A stretch of DNA of 22,443 bases, taken from assembly GCA_004552115.1 (NCBI GenBank), contig SFPH01000012.1, positions 1 to 22,443 of the forward strand. Direction: 5' to 3'. Source of the DNA: Bacteroidales bacterium (GTDB lineage Bacteria > Bacteroidota > Bacteroidia > Bacteroidales > UBA932). Below the pieces are notes generated by a model that did not search any database, was not told where the DNA came from, and saw only the letters and a program-made list of their open reading frames with translations. Below are positions 1 to 9,113 of the stretch, piece after piece. The translations under genes and the position numbers were made by a program. How positions within the stretch are numbered: the first letter of the stretch is position 1; each line of letters opens with the position of its first letter.

Positions 1-1566
1 GGCGCTGACGAGAAAGACTCCAGGAACAACATCGTATGCATCAGCCAGGACGGACTTTCCCTCGGAAACAGAGACTACTACCTCAGCGACGACCCGCAGA
101 ACACAATGATCAGGGAAGCCATGAAAGAGCATATGGTACGCCTCTTCGTCCTCACAGGTTACGGCGCAGAAGAGTCCAGGGACAAGATCGAAAGAATCTG
201 GGACATCGAGACCGCCATCGCAGAACCTTATTATTCAATGGAAAAGCAGCGCGACTCTGACGCCAACTACCACAAGGTGACAGTAGATTCCCTCACTGCC
301 ATCTGCGGCGGATTCGACTGGAGAACCTACCTCGACAACTACAGATACAACCTCACAATGGAAGTGGATCTCGGTCAGCCTGAGCCGGTTGCAAAAGCCT
401 GTGAAATCCTTATGACCGCATCCCTCGAAGACCTCAAGGACATTTACCGCTGGCAGCTCATCTCCGGAGCATCATCAGTATTGTCCGACGACTTCACCGA
501 CGAAAACTTCGACTTCAACAAGAAACTCTACGGAGTCCAGCAGAAGACCCCAAGGTGGAAAATGGCCGAGTCCCTCGTGGACAACTTCATGAGCGACGCT
601 GTAGGCCAGATGTATGTCAAGAGATACTTCTCGAAAGAAGCCAAGGCCGAGATGCTCGAAATGATATCCAATCTCCAGGCATCCCTTGCAGAAATCATCA
701 GGAAGCAGGAGTGGATGTGCGACTCCACCAAGGCAATAGCCCTCGACAAACTTGCCGCCTACAAAGTCAAAGTCGGCTATCCTGACAAATGGGACGACAT
801 CAGCGGACTCACCGTCGATCCTGAACTCACCCTCTACGACAACATCAGGGCTGCCCGCAAATTCTACTGGGAACTCAGCTACAATAAGAAATACAACAAG
901 CCTGTCGATACCGACGAGTGGCACATGCCGGCCCAGATGGTCAATGCATACTACAATCCGACCACAAATGAAATCTGCTTCCCTGCAGGCTTCCTCCAGC
1001 CACCTCTCTATAGCATAACAGCCGATGCTGCAGCCAATTACGGTGCAATTGGAGTCGTGATCGGACACGAAATGACACACGGCTTCGACGACCAGGGACG
1101 TAAATACAACAAGGACGGCAACCTCTCCGACTGGTGGACCGAAGCCGATACCGAAGGATTCAGCAAGCCTTGCTCCCAGATGGTGGAATTCTTCAATTCA
1201 CTCTGGGTAATCCCAGGCGAACTCAAAGCCAACGGAGCCCTCTGCCTCGGAGAAAACCTCGCCGACCACGGCGGACTCAATATCGCCTACGAAGCCTTCC
1301 AGATGTGGCAGCAGAAACACGGCAGACTTGACACCGACAACGGCTTCACCCCTGAGCAGAGATTCTTCCTCTCCTATGCCAACGTATGGGCCGACACCGC
1401 CAGCGAGGAAATCCTCAGGTATCTCACAATGATGGATGTACACTCGATTGCAAGACTCCGCGTCAACGGTGCGCTCGCACAGTGCGACTACTGGTACGAT
1501 GCCTTCAACATCCAGCCTGGCGACTCGCTTTACGTCGCTCCGGAGAACAGAGTAAAAGTCTGGTAA
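1..1566 (+). CDS. pepO: M13 family zinc metallopeptidase (neprilysin/PepO-like), 5'-truncated by window edge
   Basis: The frame is open from base 1, so the start, signal peptide and roughly the first 150 residues lie outside the window; 521 residues are present. Visible family marks are GNRDYYL near the left edge, the NAYYNPTTNEICFPAG stretch, the zinc motif HEMTH (1066-1080), the downstream GENLAD motif giving the third zinc ligand (about 1250-1266), the MDVHS-RVNGAL substrate-binding region, and a C-terminal VKVW tail. M13 enzymes are secreted or periplasmic endopeptidases that cut short peptides; in Bacteroidota they are usually exported. No internal gap is apparent. The gene ends 9 bases before the stop codon of the convergent TPR/HTH gene, and no clear bidirectional terminator fits in that gap. 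The family call is firm; the substrate is unknown. Confidence 0.93.
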   Translation, partial: GADEKDSRNNIVCISQDGLSLGNRDYYLSDDPQNTMIREAMKEHMVRLFVLTGYGAEESRDKIERIWDIETAIAEPYYSMEKQRDSDANYHKVTVDSLTAICGGFDWRTYLDNYRYNLTMEVDLGQPEPVAKACEILMTASLEDLKDIYRWQLISGASSVLSDDFTDENFDFNKKLYGVQQKTPRWKMAESLVDNFMSDAVGQMYVKRYFSKEAKAEMLEMISNLQASLAEIIRKQEWMCDSTKAIALDKLAAYKVKVGYPDKWDDISGLTVDPELTLYDNIRAARKFYWELSYNKKYNKPVDTDEWHMPAQMVNAYYNPTTNEICFPAGFLQPPLYSITADAAANYGAIGVVIGHEMTHGFDDQGRKYNKDGNLSDWWTEADTEGFSKPCSQMVEFFNSLWVIPGELKANGALCLGENLADHGGLNIAYEAFQMWQQKHGRLDTDNGFTPEQRFFLSYANVWADTASEEILRYLTMMDVHSIARLRVNGALAQCDYWYDAFNIQPGDSLYVAPENRVKVW

Positions 1567-1575
1567 TCAGTTAAT

Positions 1576-3099
1576 TCAGGATAGCTTGCTCTTGAGCCGC
1601 TGCTTAGCCTTGGTCACCGATGCCGGTGAAATTCCCATGATGACGGCAGACTCGGAAGTAGTGAAACCGAGACGGACAAGGCAGGCTATCCGGATATTGC
1701 CATGGGTAAGCCCGGACGAGGCCAGGGACGTGCACCAGCCGTCATAAACCTTGTCCACAAGACCGACAATCCTGTTCCAGTCATTGTCGTCAAGATAGTG
1801 CGGAGCCTTCCGCAGAGAAGCCACAAGACTGTCTCTGTCGATGAGCTCCGTACTTACTTTTTCAACCTTCTCCTCAGCCGCAGCCAATTCCTCTGTCTTG
1901 TGGCTGGAAAGATGAAAATAATATCTCAGTACCACAATGAGGGCAATGCAGACCAGAAGAATGCAGCCAATCACGACCCCCATCCTCAATTTGGCCCCAT
2001 CCGCCTCCTCCTGCTCCAGCTTGAGAGCATTCACGACGACCTTGCCGTTGTTCTGGGATTCGATCTGAGCATTTTTAATCTCCTGATACAGAGACATGTA
2101 CTTGACCGTATTCTCATTGTCCTGCAGAAGATCCCGATATACGATATAGGAAATCTGATACGCAGTAAGCCTTGAAGTAACATCCCTGCTTCCGTAACAT
2201 TTTGAAGCATAGAACAATGCAGAATCAGCCATGTCGTTCTTCCTGAAAGCATCGGCCAGGGTATTGTACCTCGGCAATTCCTTCCTCACACCCGCATTGT
2301 AAAGCTTCTCCTGCATCAATACAGACCTTCTGGAATATTCCAGAGCCTTCTCTGTCTCTCCCGCACGGCTGCAGCAGGCGGCAAGAGTCGACAAAACGCG
2401 TGAAATGGAATCATCGCTGCCGCTTTCCTCCGCTATTGCCAATGCCTTCCGGGCAGTTTCAATTGCATTGTCCCAATTCCTTTCCGCATCCCCCAGAAAA
2501 AGGTACGAATGCGAAAGATTGATCATAGAAGTGACGGCAAATGACGGCAGCCCTCCCTTCTGCGCGTATTCAATGGATTTTTCGAAGGCCGGAATGGCAT
2601 CCTCGTACCATTTCCTGAGATTCATCTCGGTACCGTAGCGGTTGAACAGCATCGTGGCGAGATAACAGTCCTGGGTCTTCTCCACCTCGTGGCAGCCCCG
2701 GTTGAAATCATCTAGCCATTCAGGCTCCTTGCCAAGCTTAAGTTCCTGACGCACAGCCCCTCTCAGATAGTAGGCCTGCGCCTTTCTGAGATGCGAACCA
2801 TGCCTCAGGAAGAAAGTGCAGGCAGTATCGAGCTGCTCCGGCGAAAGATCATTGTCATAAGCATTGTACTTGGCCCAGACATTCATAAGACACCAGGACG
2901 CCCTTTCGCGGCGATTTCCTTTCCGGTACCTTGAAGCATCTTCAAGAATGGCCTTTGCCCGTGCCGGGTCATGCCGTATAAACGATTCTGCCTCATCGAT
3001 TTCGTGAGGCAGATTGTTGACATTGCAGGAAAATGCGGAAATGACGGCAAGAACCGCCAGCATGATCCGCTTGATACTAATAATCGTAGTTCTTGGCAT
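1576..3099 (-). CDS. TPR lipoprotein-like membrane protein with C-terminal LuxR-like HTH
   Basis: This is a 507-residue protein. The N-terminus has basic residues (K10, R11), a hydrophobic stretch and a lipobox-like SAFSC ending at Cys25, so it is exported or anchored. Residues about 35-340 are helical tetratricopeptide-type repeats (for example the [17 protein letters not shown] and [11 protein letters not shown] units). A single membrane span follows at about 373-393, then a charged coiled coil, and a C-terminal helix-turn-helix (about 464-507) with the LuxR/GerE-like pattern [21 protein letters not shown]. Such TPR-TM-HTH proteins are common in Bacteroidales and are presumed membrane-bound regulators; the signal and target genes are unknown. 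The ATG at 3099 overlaps the rho stop by 23 bases, suggesting co-transcription. An internal ATG at 3063 would drop the basic residues before the hydrophobic core, so the upstream start is preferred. Confidence 0.8.
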   Translation of the reverse strand: MPRTTIISIKRIMLAVLAVISAFSCNVNNLPHEIDEAESFIRHDPARAKAILEDASRYRKGNRRERASWCLMNVWAKYNAYDNDLSPEQLDTACTFFLRHGSHLRKAQAYYLRGAVRQELKLGKEPEWLDDFNRGCHEVEKTQDCYLATMLFNRYGTEMNLRKWYEDAIPAFEKSIEYAQKGGLPSFAVTSMINLSHSYLFLGDAERNWDNAIETARKALAIAEESGSDDSISRVLSTLAACCSRAGETEKALEYSRRSVLMQEKLYNAGVRKELPRYNTLADAFRKNDMADSALFYASKCYGSRDVTSRLTAYQISYIVYRDLLQDNENTVKYMSLYQEIKNAQIESQNNGKVVVNALKLEQEEADGAKLRMGVVIGCILLVCIALIVVLRYYFHLSSHKTEELAAAEEKVEKVSTELIDRDSLVASLRKAPHYLDDNDWNRIVGLVDKVYDGWCTSLASSGLTHGNIRIACLVRLGFTTSESAVIMGISPASVTKAKQRLKSKLS

Positions 3100-4949
3100 C
3101 CTTCGGAGAAACCTTGTTCATATTGTCCAGAAGGTCGGCATTGGTCTTGTACTGGTCCATGAGCTGGATCATGAAGTTCATTGCCTCTGTCGGGTTCATC
3201 TCAGCAAGCAGTTTTCTCAAAATCCAGATACGCTGCGCCTGATCAGGTGAGTAGAGAAGGTCGTCACGCCTCGTGCTGGAAAGAATGACATTCACGGCAG
3301 GGAAGATGCGCCTGTTCGACAATGTCCTGTCAAGCTGGAGCTCCATGTTGCCTGTACCCTTGAACTCCTCGAAAATGACATCGTCCATCTTGGAGCCGGT
3401 TTCAGTGAGGGCCGTTGCGAGAATCGTGAGAGAACCGCCTCCCTCGATGTTCCTGGCCGCACCGAAGAACCTCTTCGGCTTCTGGAGGGCATTGGCGTCC
3501 ACACCGCCGGTGAGCACCTTACCTGATGCAGGCTGAACAGTGTTGTAGGCCCTTGCAAGCCTTGTGATGGAGTCCAGGAGAATGACAACGTCATGTCCGC
3601 ATTCTACCAGTCTCCTGGCCTTTTCAAGTACCATGTTCGCTACCTTCACATGTCTTTCGGCCGGCTCGTCGAATGTGGAAGCGACCACCTCGGCCTTCAC
3701 GCTGCGGCTCATGTCCGTAACCTCCTCAGGGCGCTCGTCAATCAGGAGCACAATCTCGTAAACCTCAGGGTGATTGTCCGCGATGGCATTGGCTATGGAC
3801 TTGAGCAGCATAGTCTTACCCGTCTTAGGCTGGGCCACGATAAGACCCCTCTGTCCCTTTCCGATAGGAGTGAACGGAAAGATCGCGCTCGTGACCCTGT
3901 CCGAGGAGATTGAACTTCTCATCCGGGAAGAGCGGAGTCAGGAAATCGAAAGGAACCCTGTCCCTGATGAATTCCGGAGACCGTCCGTTGATATAGGTAA
4001 TCTTTACGAGAGGGAAGTATTTGTCACCCTCCTTCGGAGGCCTGATTTCGCCTGTCACGGTATCGCCGTTCTTCAGCGCATTGTACTTTATCTGGCTCTG
4101 TGATACGTAGATATCGTCAGGGGAGTTGAGATAGTTGTAATCCGAAGAGCGGAGGAAGCCATATCCGTCAGGCATGATTTCCAGAACTCCGGTAGCCTGT
4201 ACTGTGCCTTCGAATTCAAATTTAGGCTTGGGCTGCGGACGGTTCTGCTGACCGCCATTCTGTTTTCCGTTCTGGCTGTTCTGCCCGTTGTTCTGGTTCT
4301 GATCAGGTTGTCCGCCGTTCTGGGCCGCATTCTGCTGACCATTCTGCTGACCGTTCTTAGGCTTCTTTATCTTTGGAGGAAGAGGAGGGAGAACAATCTT
4401 GTGCCTGTCTGTATATACAAGTTCCTCCTTCTTCTGAGGCTGGGCTGCAGGGGCATCGGCTGCCTTCTGCTGACTGTTTGCGTCGCCTTCCATCACCTCG
4501 GCCACGGCCGGTTCTGCAGCAGGAGTCTCGGTCTTTGACTTGCGGCCCCTTTTCTGTTTCGGCTTGTCACTATTCACCGGCTCTGCATTCTCGGCCGGTT
4601 TCGCTGCCTTGTCGGCATCATTGTTTTCAGATTTGTCTGCAGATTTTGCCTCCGGCTTTGCCTTCCGGGTTCTCTTGGCAGGCTTTTCAGCATTGTCGGC
4701 AGGCTTTTCTGCCTTCTCTGCCTGCTTTTCCCCATCTTTTTCAGCCTCTTCCTTGCGAGGTCTTCCGCGCCTCTTCTTCTGAGGCTCCGGATCCGGCTGC
4801 CTGGAGGCTATCTTCGCCTCCTCGTCCAATATCGCAAAAGCGAGGTCCATTAAGCTTAGATCCTTGTACTTCTTGATTTTCAATTCATTGCCGAGTGAGC
4901 GCAACTGCTCCTCGTTCATCTGATTCAACTCTACGAGAGTATGTGGCAT
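3077..4949 (-). pseudogene. rho: Transcription termination factor Rho, reading frame broken near 3905
   Basis: Rho is the hexameric RNA helicase that ends transcription. Two overlapping minus-strand frames make one protein. 4949 to about 3906 encodes an N-terminal SAP-like Rho_N region (1-45), a long disordered insert (about 50-242) and the cold-shock-like RNA-binding domain (EGTVQATGVLEIMPDGYGFL through [20 protein letters not shown], about 246-348). From about 3907 to 3077 the +1 frame encodes the ATPase core: [12 protein letters not shown]-loop [20 protein letters not shown], Walker [17 protein letters not shown] and [15 protein letters not shown]. Against other Bacteroidales Rho proteins about five residues seem missing at the junction, which fits a loss of about 14-17 bases. 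Both halves look well conserved, so this is either a recent lesion or an assembly error. The start ATG at 4949 follows a well-formed promoter. Confidence 0.88.
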
Positions 4950-5006
4950 ATATGATTGTTTTAATGCAGCGATAGCTGCGAAATTATTACCGGATGGATG
5001 AAACAG

Positions 5007-5030
5007 AATCGGGACAAAGAATTCCCGATT
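5007..5030 (-). terminator. Stem-loop between lptD and rho (lptD terminator or rho leader structure)
   Basis: A perfect 8-bp inverted repeat, AATCGGGA and TCCCGATT, encloses an 8-base loop. On the minus strand it is followed by a loosely T-rich stretch (TCTGTTTC). It sits downstream of the lptD stop and also at the predicted 5' end of the rho transcript, so it could be a weak terminator for lptD or a leader structure of rho. A smaller hairpin (GCAGC-GATA-GCTGC, 4966-4979) lies nearer the rho start. Confidence 0.4.
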
Positions 5031-5037
5031 GGATTCG

Positions 5038-5069
5038 CAAATTTATGAAAATGATTTCAAACTTCCAAA
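5038..5069 (-). promoter_or_regulatory. Bacteroidota-type promoter for rho
   Basis: On the minus strand TTTG (5069-5066) is followed after 20 bases by TAAATTTG (5045-5038), an exact match to the TAnnTTTG -7 element. Transcription would begin near 5031, giving a leader of about 80 bases before the rho ATG at 4949. The promoter lies between the lptD stop (5077) and rho. Confidence 0.7.
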
Positions 5070-5076
5070 TCTTACC

Positions 5077-7845
5077 CTACCTGTCCCAGTAACTTGTACT
5101 CTTCTTGAATTTGAGAAGGTCCGAAAGTGCAGCCGCATTGGCCGCAATCCTGAAACTCCAGGACTGCCAGGTACCAGTAGGGACCCAGGAAACGGAGATA
5201 TTGAAACAGTGCAGGTCGTATGTGGCACTGAGCTGTGTCGTGGTCATCTTCATTGCCATAAGGTCGAAACCGGTGGTCATGTTGAGACTCATCTTCGGGG
5301 TGAGCTTGACATTGCCGCTCAATCCCAGGGTCTGTGTGAAGCGGTTGTTCTTAATCAACTGATTGTTAGTATATTGGTACGACCGGTTGTAGGAGAATGA
5401 ATAATTGATATTCACCGACCATGGCACATTCGGATTCGTATAGTAAAGCCATCCTCCCGGGATATACTCGCCCGTGAGCGGATGGTAATAAATTCTCCTG
5501 TAATAGTCGGCCGAATTCTGGCCGCCTCCTTCACTGCCTCCCGGGGATTTCGAACCGTCATTGCCGTTCACGGCACCTTTTCCGGAGAGGGAATAAGAGA
5601 GGGACGCACTGGCGGCCGTCAGCCTGAGAGGCTTTCTCCAGCCCTCGGCTACTACATTGAACTTGTTGTAGCGGCGACCTTTCTCATCGATGGCGTACGG
5701 GTCGAAATTGGCATTGGCGCTGATGCCGAGCTTGCCGAATACGGAAGTGGACATCGTGATGCCTATGTTGTTCATTCTCATTGAGTCAGCAAGGAAGTTG
5801 TACCCCGTGCTGAGGTTCAGCTGGTCGATGAGCTTGACCTTCTTCACGCCAGCTCCGGTGGTGTCCCTGAGGTCACGGACCTTGGCCTCGAGATTGTTTC
5901 CGATGGAAATGCTCATGGTCGCGGACTTGCCCTTTCCCGGAGGCGAATAGATCTGGCCGCTGTAGATGTTGTAGTCGTAGGTCTTCGCCACGCCGAGAGT
6001 GTCGGTGTAGTTCAATGTCCTCCATCCGTTCATGTAGGTTCCCTTCTCAGGGCTGAACGAGAATGAGAGGGAAGGGGAGACCACGTGCCTGATGGCCTGT
6101 ATCTTGTGGGCCTTTCCGAAATTGAACATACCGTAGAGCCTTGTGCTCATGGAGAGGCTTCCGGAGTATGTCTGCGAAATGCCGAAGTGGCTGAACTGTC
6201 CACCGGTCTGCGCCTCCACCTTGTTGGTCTCCGGATTGAACTCATATTCGGTCTTGCGGAAGAACCAGTTCATTCCGTAGCTGATGCCCGGAGTGAAATT
6301 CAGGTATTTCGCAATGGTGAAATTCGGCAGTCCGATCTGGAAATTATGGGTCATTCCGTTCTGGAACCTGTCCAGGAAGCCCGGCTCCTTGAGGTCGGAA
6401 ACCTTGAACGCCACCTTGTTCTGGAGGGTGGTGCTGTATCCGAGGGAGAACTTCTCGTAGAATTTCTCCTTGCCGATTCTGTTCTTTCTCTTGAAAGGAT
6501 AGAACCTCGTCACCGAGAATGTCAGGTTAGGCAATGTGAATGAATACGAACTGTCCCTCGAGTTCTGGCTGTGCAGGGCGTTGATGGAAAGGTTGAACTT
6601 TCCGTTCCAGTTCTTGCTGTAGGAAATGGAGGAAGACGTCTGATTCTGCAGGGCTTCGTTGATGGACGTGGAGTTGTACTTGCTGTTGGACGGGCTGGAG
6701 AAGCTCACCGATGCGCTGAATGTGGTTCCCGGATGAGCCTTGGAATCCTGCGTGTGGGACCATCTCAGGCCGAAGTTCCTGGTCTGGAAGAAGTCGGTGC
6801 TGCCCCGTTCTCCGGTCTGGTCGTTGGACATGTTGAACGAGAGGTTTCCGTTGGCCTTGTAGTTCACCTTGTACCTGGAATTCACGTTCACCGCCCATGA
6901 GCCGAGGGTGTAGATATCGCCCGTCACGGAGAGGTCCAGATAGTCTCCGAAAACGAAATACATTCCCAGATCCCTGAGATAGAAACCTCTGGAGTTCTCC
7001 TCGCCGAAAGTCGGCATCAGCAGTCCAGTAGCCCTGTTGGGCCTCTTCGGAACGAATCCGAAAGGCAGCGCGAGCGGCATCGGGACATCCTCGATTACGG
7101 GATATGCCGGGCCGAAAACCGTCTTCTGGGACGGTTTGGTGATGACTTTCGCAGCTGTAAGATGCAGATAGTAATGCGGATGCTCGAGGTCGCAGACAGT
7201 GTATTGCCCCTTGGTGATGTTTATGGACTTGTCCGGCATCATCTTTATGTTCTTGCCGTGCAGGAGACCCTCCTCCTGCTGCGTTATCATATTGGTGATG
7301 CGGGCCTTGTTGGAATTGAAATTGTAGCGGAGCTCCTCCATGGAGTATGTGGAGCCGCCCTGTTTCATCACAGGCTGGCCCTTGACCTCGCCCGTAAGAG
7401 TGTCCAGAGTACCCCTGGCGAACACGGTGCCGGTATTCATGTCATACTCCATATAGTCGGCGCTGAGTTCCATGTCCTTGTACTTGACGGTCACGTCACC
7501 GTAAAGGAAAACTTTCCTCTGCCCGTTGCTGAATACCTCCACGGTGGAATCCTTGCCGGTGGAGAAGGCCGGCATCTCCAGAGAACTCTTTTTCTGGAGA
7601 GCTGCGGAGTCGATCTTGAAAAGCGAGTCGGCCAGGTGAATCGAGTCCATCACGGCCTTCATCGAGTCGGTAAGCGGCGGAACGCTGTCCTTGTTGAAAG
7701 CGACAGCCTGGCTGAAAGATGTCTTCGGAGGCCTTCTCTGCCGGTTCTTGTCCTGGGAAATGACCGGAAGCGATACAGTTATGGCTATCATGAATACCAC
7801 CGCGGCAAGCAGAACCCTGCCCACGGTGCGCCTTCCTGTATGCAT
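5077..7845 (-). CDS. lptD: LPS assembly outer-membrane protein LptD (OstA/Imp family)
   Basis: LptD is the outer-membrane barrel that inserts lipopolysaccharide at the cell surface. From the ATG at 7845 the protein has 922 residues, the usual size for Bacteroidota LptD. It opens with an MHTGRRTVGR basic segment and a hydrophobic export signal ending near LPVISQ, followed by a linker and an OstA/LptA-like jellyroll (VFLYGDVTVKYKDMELSADY, then FARGTLDTLTGEVKGQP). The central PLALPFGFVPKRPNRATGLLMPTFGEENSRGFYLRD-type segment is a strong family mark. The remainder alternates short amphipathic strands typical of a large barrel. A TTG codon at 7857 could extend the frame by four residues, but the ATG gives the better signal peptide. 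The gene has its own promoter at 7909-7940, which overlaps the divergent amidase start. No gap is apparent. Confidence 0.93.
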   Translation of the reverse strand: MHTGRRTVGRVLLAAVVFMIAITVSLPVISQDKNRQRRPPKTSFSQAVAFNKDSVPPLTDSMKAVMDSIHLADSLFKIDSAALQKKSSLEMPAFSTGKDSTVEVFSNGQRKVFLYGDVTVKYKDMELSADYMEYDMNTGTVFARGTLDTLTGEVKGQPVMKQGGSTYSMEELRYNFNSNKARITNMITQQEEGLLHGKNIKMMPDKSINITKGQYTVCDLEHPHYYLHLTAAKVITKPSQKTVFGPAYPVIEDVPMPLALPFGFVPKRPNRATGLLMPTFGEENSRGFYLRDLGMYFVFGDYLDLSVTGDIYTLGSWAVNVNSRYKVNYKANGNLSFNMSNDQTGERGSTDFFQTRNFGLRWSHTQDSKAHPGTTFSASVSFSSPSNSKYNSTSINEALQNQTSSSISYSKNWNGKFNLSINALHSQNSRDSSYSFTLPNLTFSVTRFYPFKRKNRIGKEKFYEKFSLGYSTTLQNKVAFKVSDLKEPGFLDRFQNGMTHNFQIGLPNFTIAKYLNFTPGISYGMNWFFRKTEYEFNPETNKVEAQTGGQFSHFGISQTYSGSLSMSTRLYGMFNFGKAHKIQAIRHVVSPSLSFSFSPEKGTYMNGWRTLNYTDTLGVAKTYDYNIYSGQIYSPPGKGKSATMSISIGNNLEAKVRDLRDTTGAGVKKVKLIDQLNLSTGYNFLADSMRMNNIGITMSTSVFGKLGISANANFDPYAIDEKGRRYNKFNVVAEGWRKPLRLTAASASLSYSLSGKGAVNGNDGSKSPGGSEGGGQNSADYYRRIYYHPLTGEYIPGGWLYYTNPNVPWSVNINYSFSYNRSYQYTNNQLIKNNRFTQTLGLSGNVKLTPKMSLNMTTGFDLMAMKMTTTQLSATYDLHCFNISVSWVPTGTWQSWSFRIAANAAALSDLLKFKKSTSYWDR

Positions 7846-7893
7846 ATTACAACTCAATTCAACCCAATATATGCGATTAATCGCATTTTTTTA

Positions 7894-7901
7894 TAAATTT
7901 G
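7894..7901 (+). promoter_or_regulatory. Candidate -7 element for the amidase gene
   Basis: TAAATTTG matches TAnnTTTG on the plus strand. No TTTG is present at the expected distance upstream, so the promoter is incomplete. The predicted transcript start (about 7908) lies downstream of the ATG at 7871 but upstream of the TTG at 7925, favouring the later start codon. It faces the lptD -7 element across 7 bases. Confidence 0.45.
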
Positions 7902-7908
7902 CAAGACA

Positions 7909-7940
7909 CAAATATAAGGCCATTTTGAAAAATACGCAAA
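7909..7940 (-). promoter_or_regulatory. Bacteroidota-type promoter for lptD
   Basis: On the minus strand TTTG (7940-7937), a 20-base spacer and TATATTTG (7916-7909) match the phylum consensus exactly. The predicted start of transcription is near 7902, giving a leader of about 57 bases to the ATG at 7845. The -33 element lies inside the proposed first codons of the amidase. Confidence 0.7.
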
Positions 7941-9082
7941 AACATATTGCATCAGTCGTTCTCACTGTCGTTGCATTTTTTACGTTTTCACAGCATAATG
8001 CGCTGAGTGACAATGATGGAATGCGTTTCCGGACCATCTGTATCGATGCCGGACACGGAGGCAAGGATCCGGGCTGCCTGAGCCCGGACGGCAAGACTTA
8101 CGAGAGCAACATCAATCTGGACATAGCTCTCCGCCTCCAGAAACTCCTCAAGGCCAGCTGTCCAGACATCAAAGTGGTGATGACGAGGACCACGGACGTG
8201 TTCGTGACGCTCGAGAAGCGGGCTGAAATCGCCAACAGGAACAATGCCGACCTCTTCCTCTCCATCCACGCCGACAGCAACAAGTCCAAGTATACCAACG
8301 GTTTCGCCGTATTCGTCCTCGGCGAGTCCTCCGACAGGAACAGGGATCTCTACGCCTACAATATGGAGGTGTGCAAGAAAGAGAACTCGGTGATGATGCT
8401 CGAGGATGACTATACCACGACTTATCAGAATTTCAATCCTTCCGAGCCGGAATCCTTCATTTTCTTCAAGCTGATGCAGAACGTTCACTTCGAGCAGAGT
8501 TTCAGATTTGCGGAGAAGGTGGAGGCGAACCTGCGCAAAGGGCCGATGAGGGAGAGCAAGGGCATACGCCAGGGAGCATTCTACCTGCTCTGGAAGACAT
8601 CCATGCCGGCAGCCCTGCTGGAAGCCGGCTTCATGTCCAACGCCGCCGACCTTGCCGTGCTTAAGTCGGCCACAGGCTGCGAGAACATAGCCAGGGGCAT
8701 TCTCAAGGCAGTCCAGGAATATATAAGGGCTTATGACCAGACCGCTCTTGGAAATGCTTCCGGCGGGGATGATTCTACCGTTCAGAAGGAGCCGGAGGAA
8801 CGGGGCGGAAAGGACAATGCCGCCGTCCGGGAGTCCATGACCGGAACCGGAAAGCGGTATGGAATACAGATTCTGGCCGGAGGAAAGAGGCTGAAGGACA
8901 CTGATCCGGCATTGCGCGGCAACAGGCCGGAAGTCATATGGAACGGACGTATATATAAATATATAATATGTGTCTCGGACGATCTGGACGAAGTCAGGAA
9001 GGAATTGCGCAGAGTCAGGGGCCAGTTCGAAGGCAGCTTCATTGTCGAGATTAGGGGCAATGACACTATCCCTGTGAAATAA
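7925..9082 (+). CDS. N-acetylmuramoyl-L-alanine amidase (Amidase_3/AmiC type) with C-terminal SPOR-like domain
   Basis: This is a periplasmic zinc amidase that cuts the peptide side chain from peptidoglycan, mainly in cell separation. Numbering from a TTG at 7925 gives 385 residues with a signal peptide (MKNTQKH then a hydrophobic stretch). The catalytic domain shows DAGHGGKDPG (His44), YESN (Glu60), SIHADS (His115) and LLEAGFMSN (Glu233), the expected zinc ligands and general base. After a charged linker the last 80 residues (YGIQILAGGKRL through GSFIVEIRG) resemble a SPOR peptidoglycan-binding domain. The start is uncertain: an ATG at 7871 gives an N-terminus of 403 residues but lies before the likely transcript start, and the ATG at 8021 would lack a signal. 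The gene is followed 31 bases later by mlaD, a common Bacteroidota pairing. Confidence 0.9.
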   Translation: MKNTQKHIASVVLTVVAFFTFSQHNALSDNDGMRFRTICIDAGHGGKDPGCLSPDGKTYESNINLDIALRLQKLLKASCPDIKVVMTRTTDVFVTLEKRAEIANRNNADLFLSIHADSNKSKYTNGFAVFVLGESSDRNRDLYAYNMEVCKKENSVMMLEDDYTTTYQNFNPSEPESFIFFKLMQNVHFEQSFRFAEKVEANLRKGPMRESKGIRQGAFYLLWKTSMPAALLEAGFMSNAADLAVLKSATGCENIARGILKAVQEYIRAYDQTALGNASGGDDSTVQKEPEERGGKDNAAVRESMTGTGKRYGIQILAGGKRLKDTDPALRGNRPEVIWNGRIYKYIICVSDDLDEVRKELRRVRGQFEGSFIVEIRGNDTIPVK

Positions 9083-9113
9083 TCCGCAGGCACGGACATT
9101 AAAATGAATCATT

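Noticed and set aside
1567..1575. Bidirectional terminator between the M13 peptidase and TPR/HTH genes
   Set aside because: The gap is only 9 bases and no stem is visible there.
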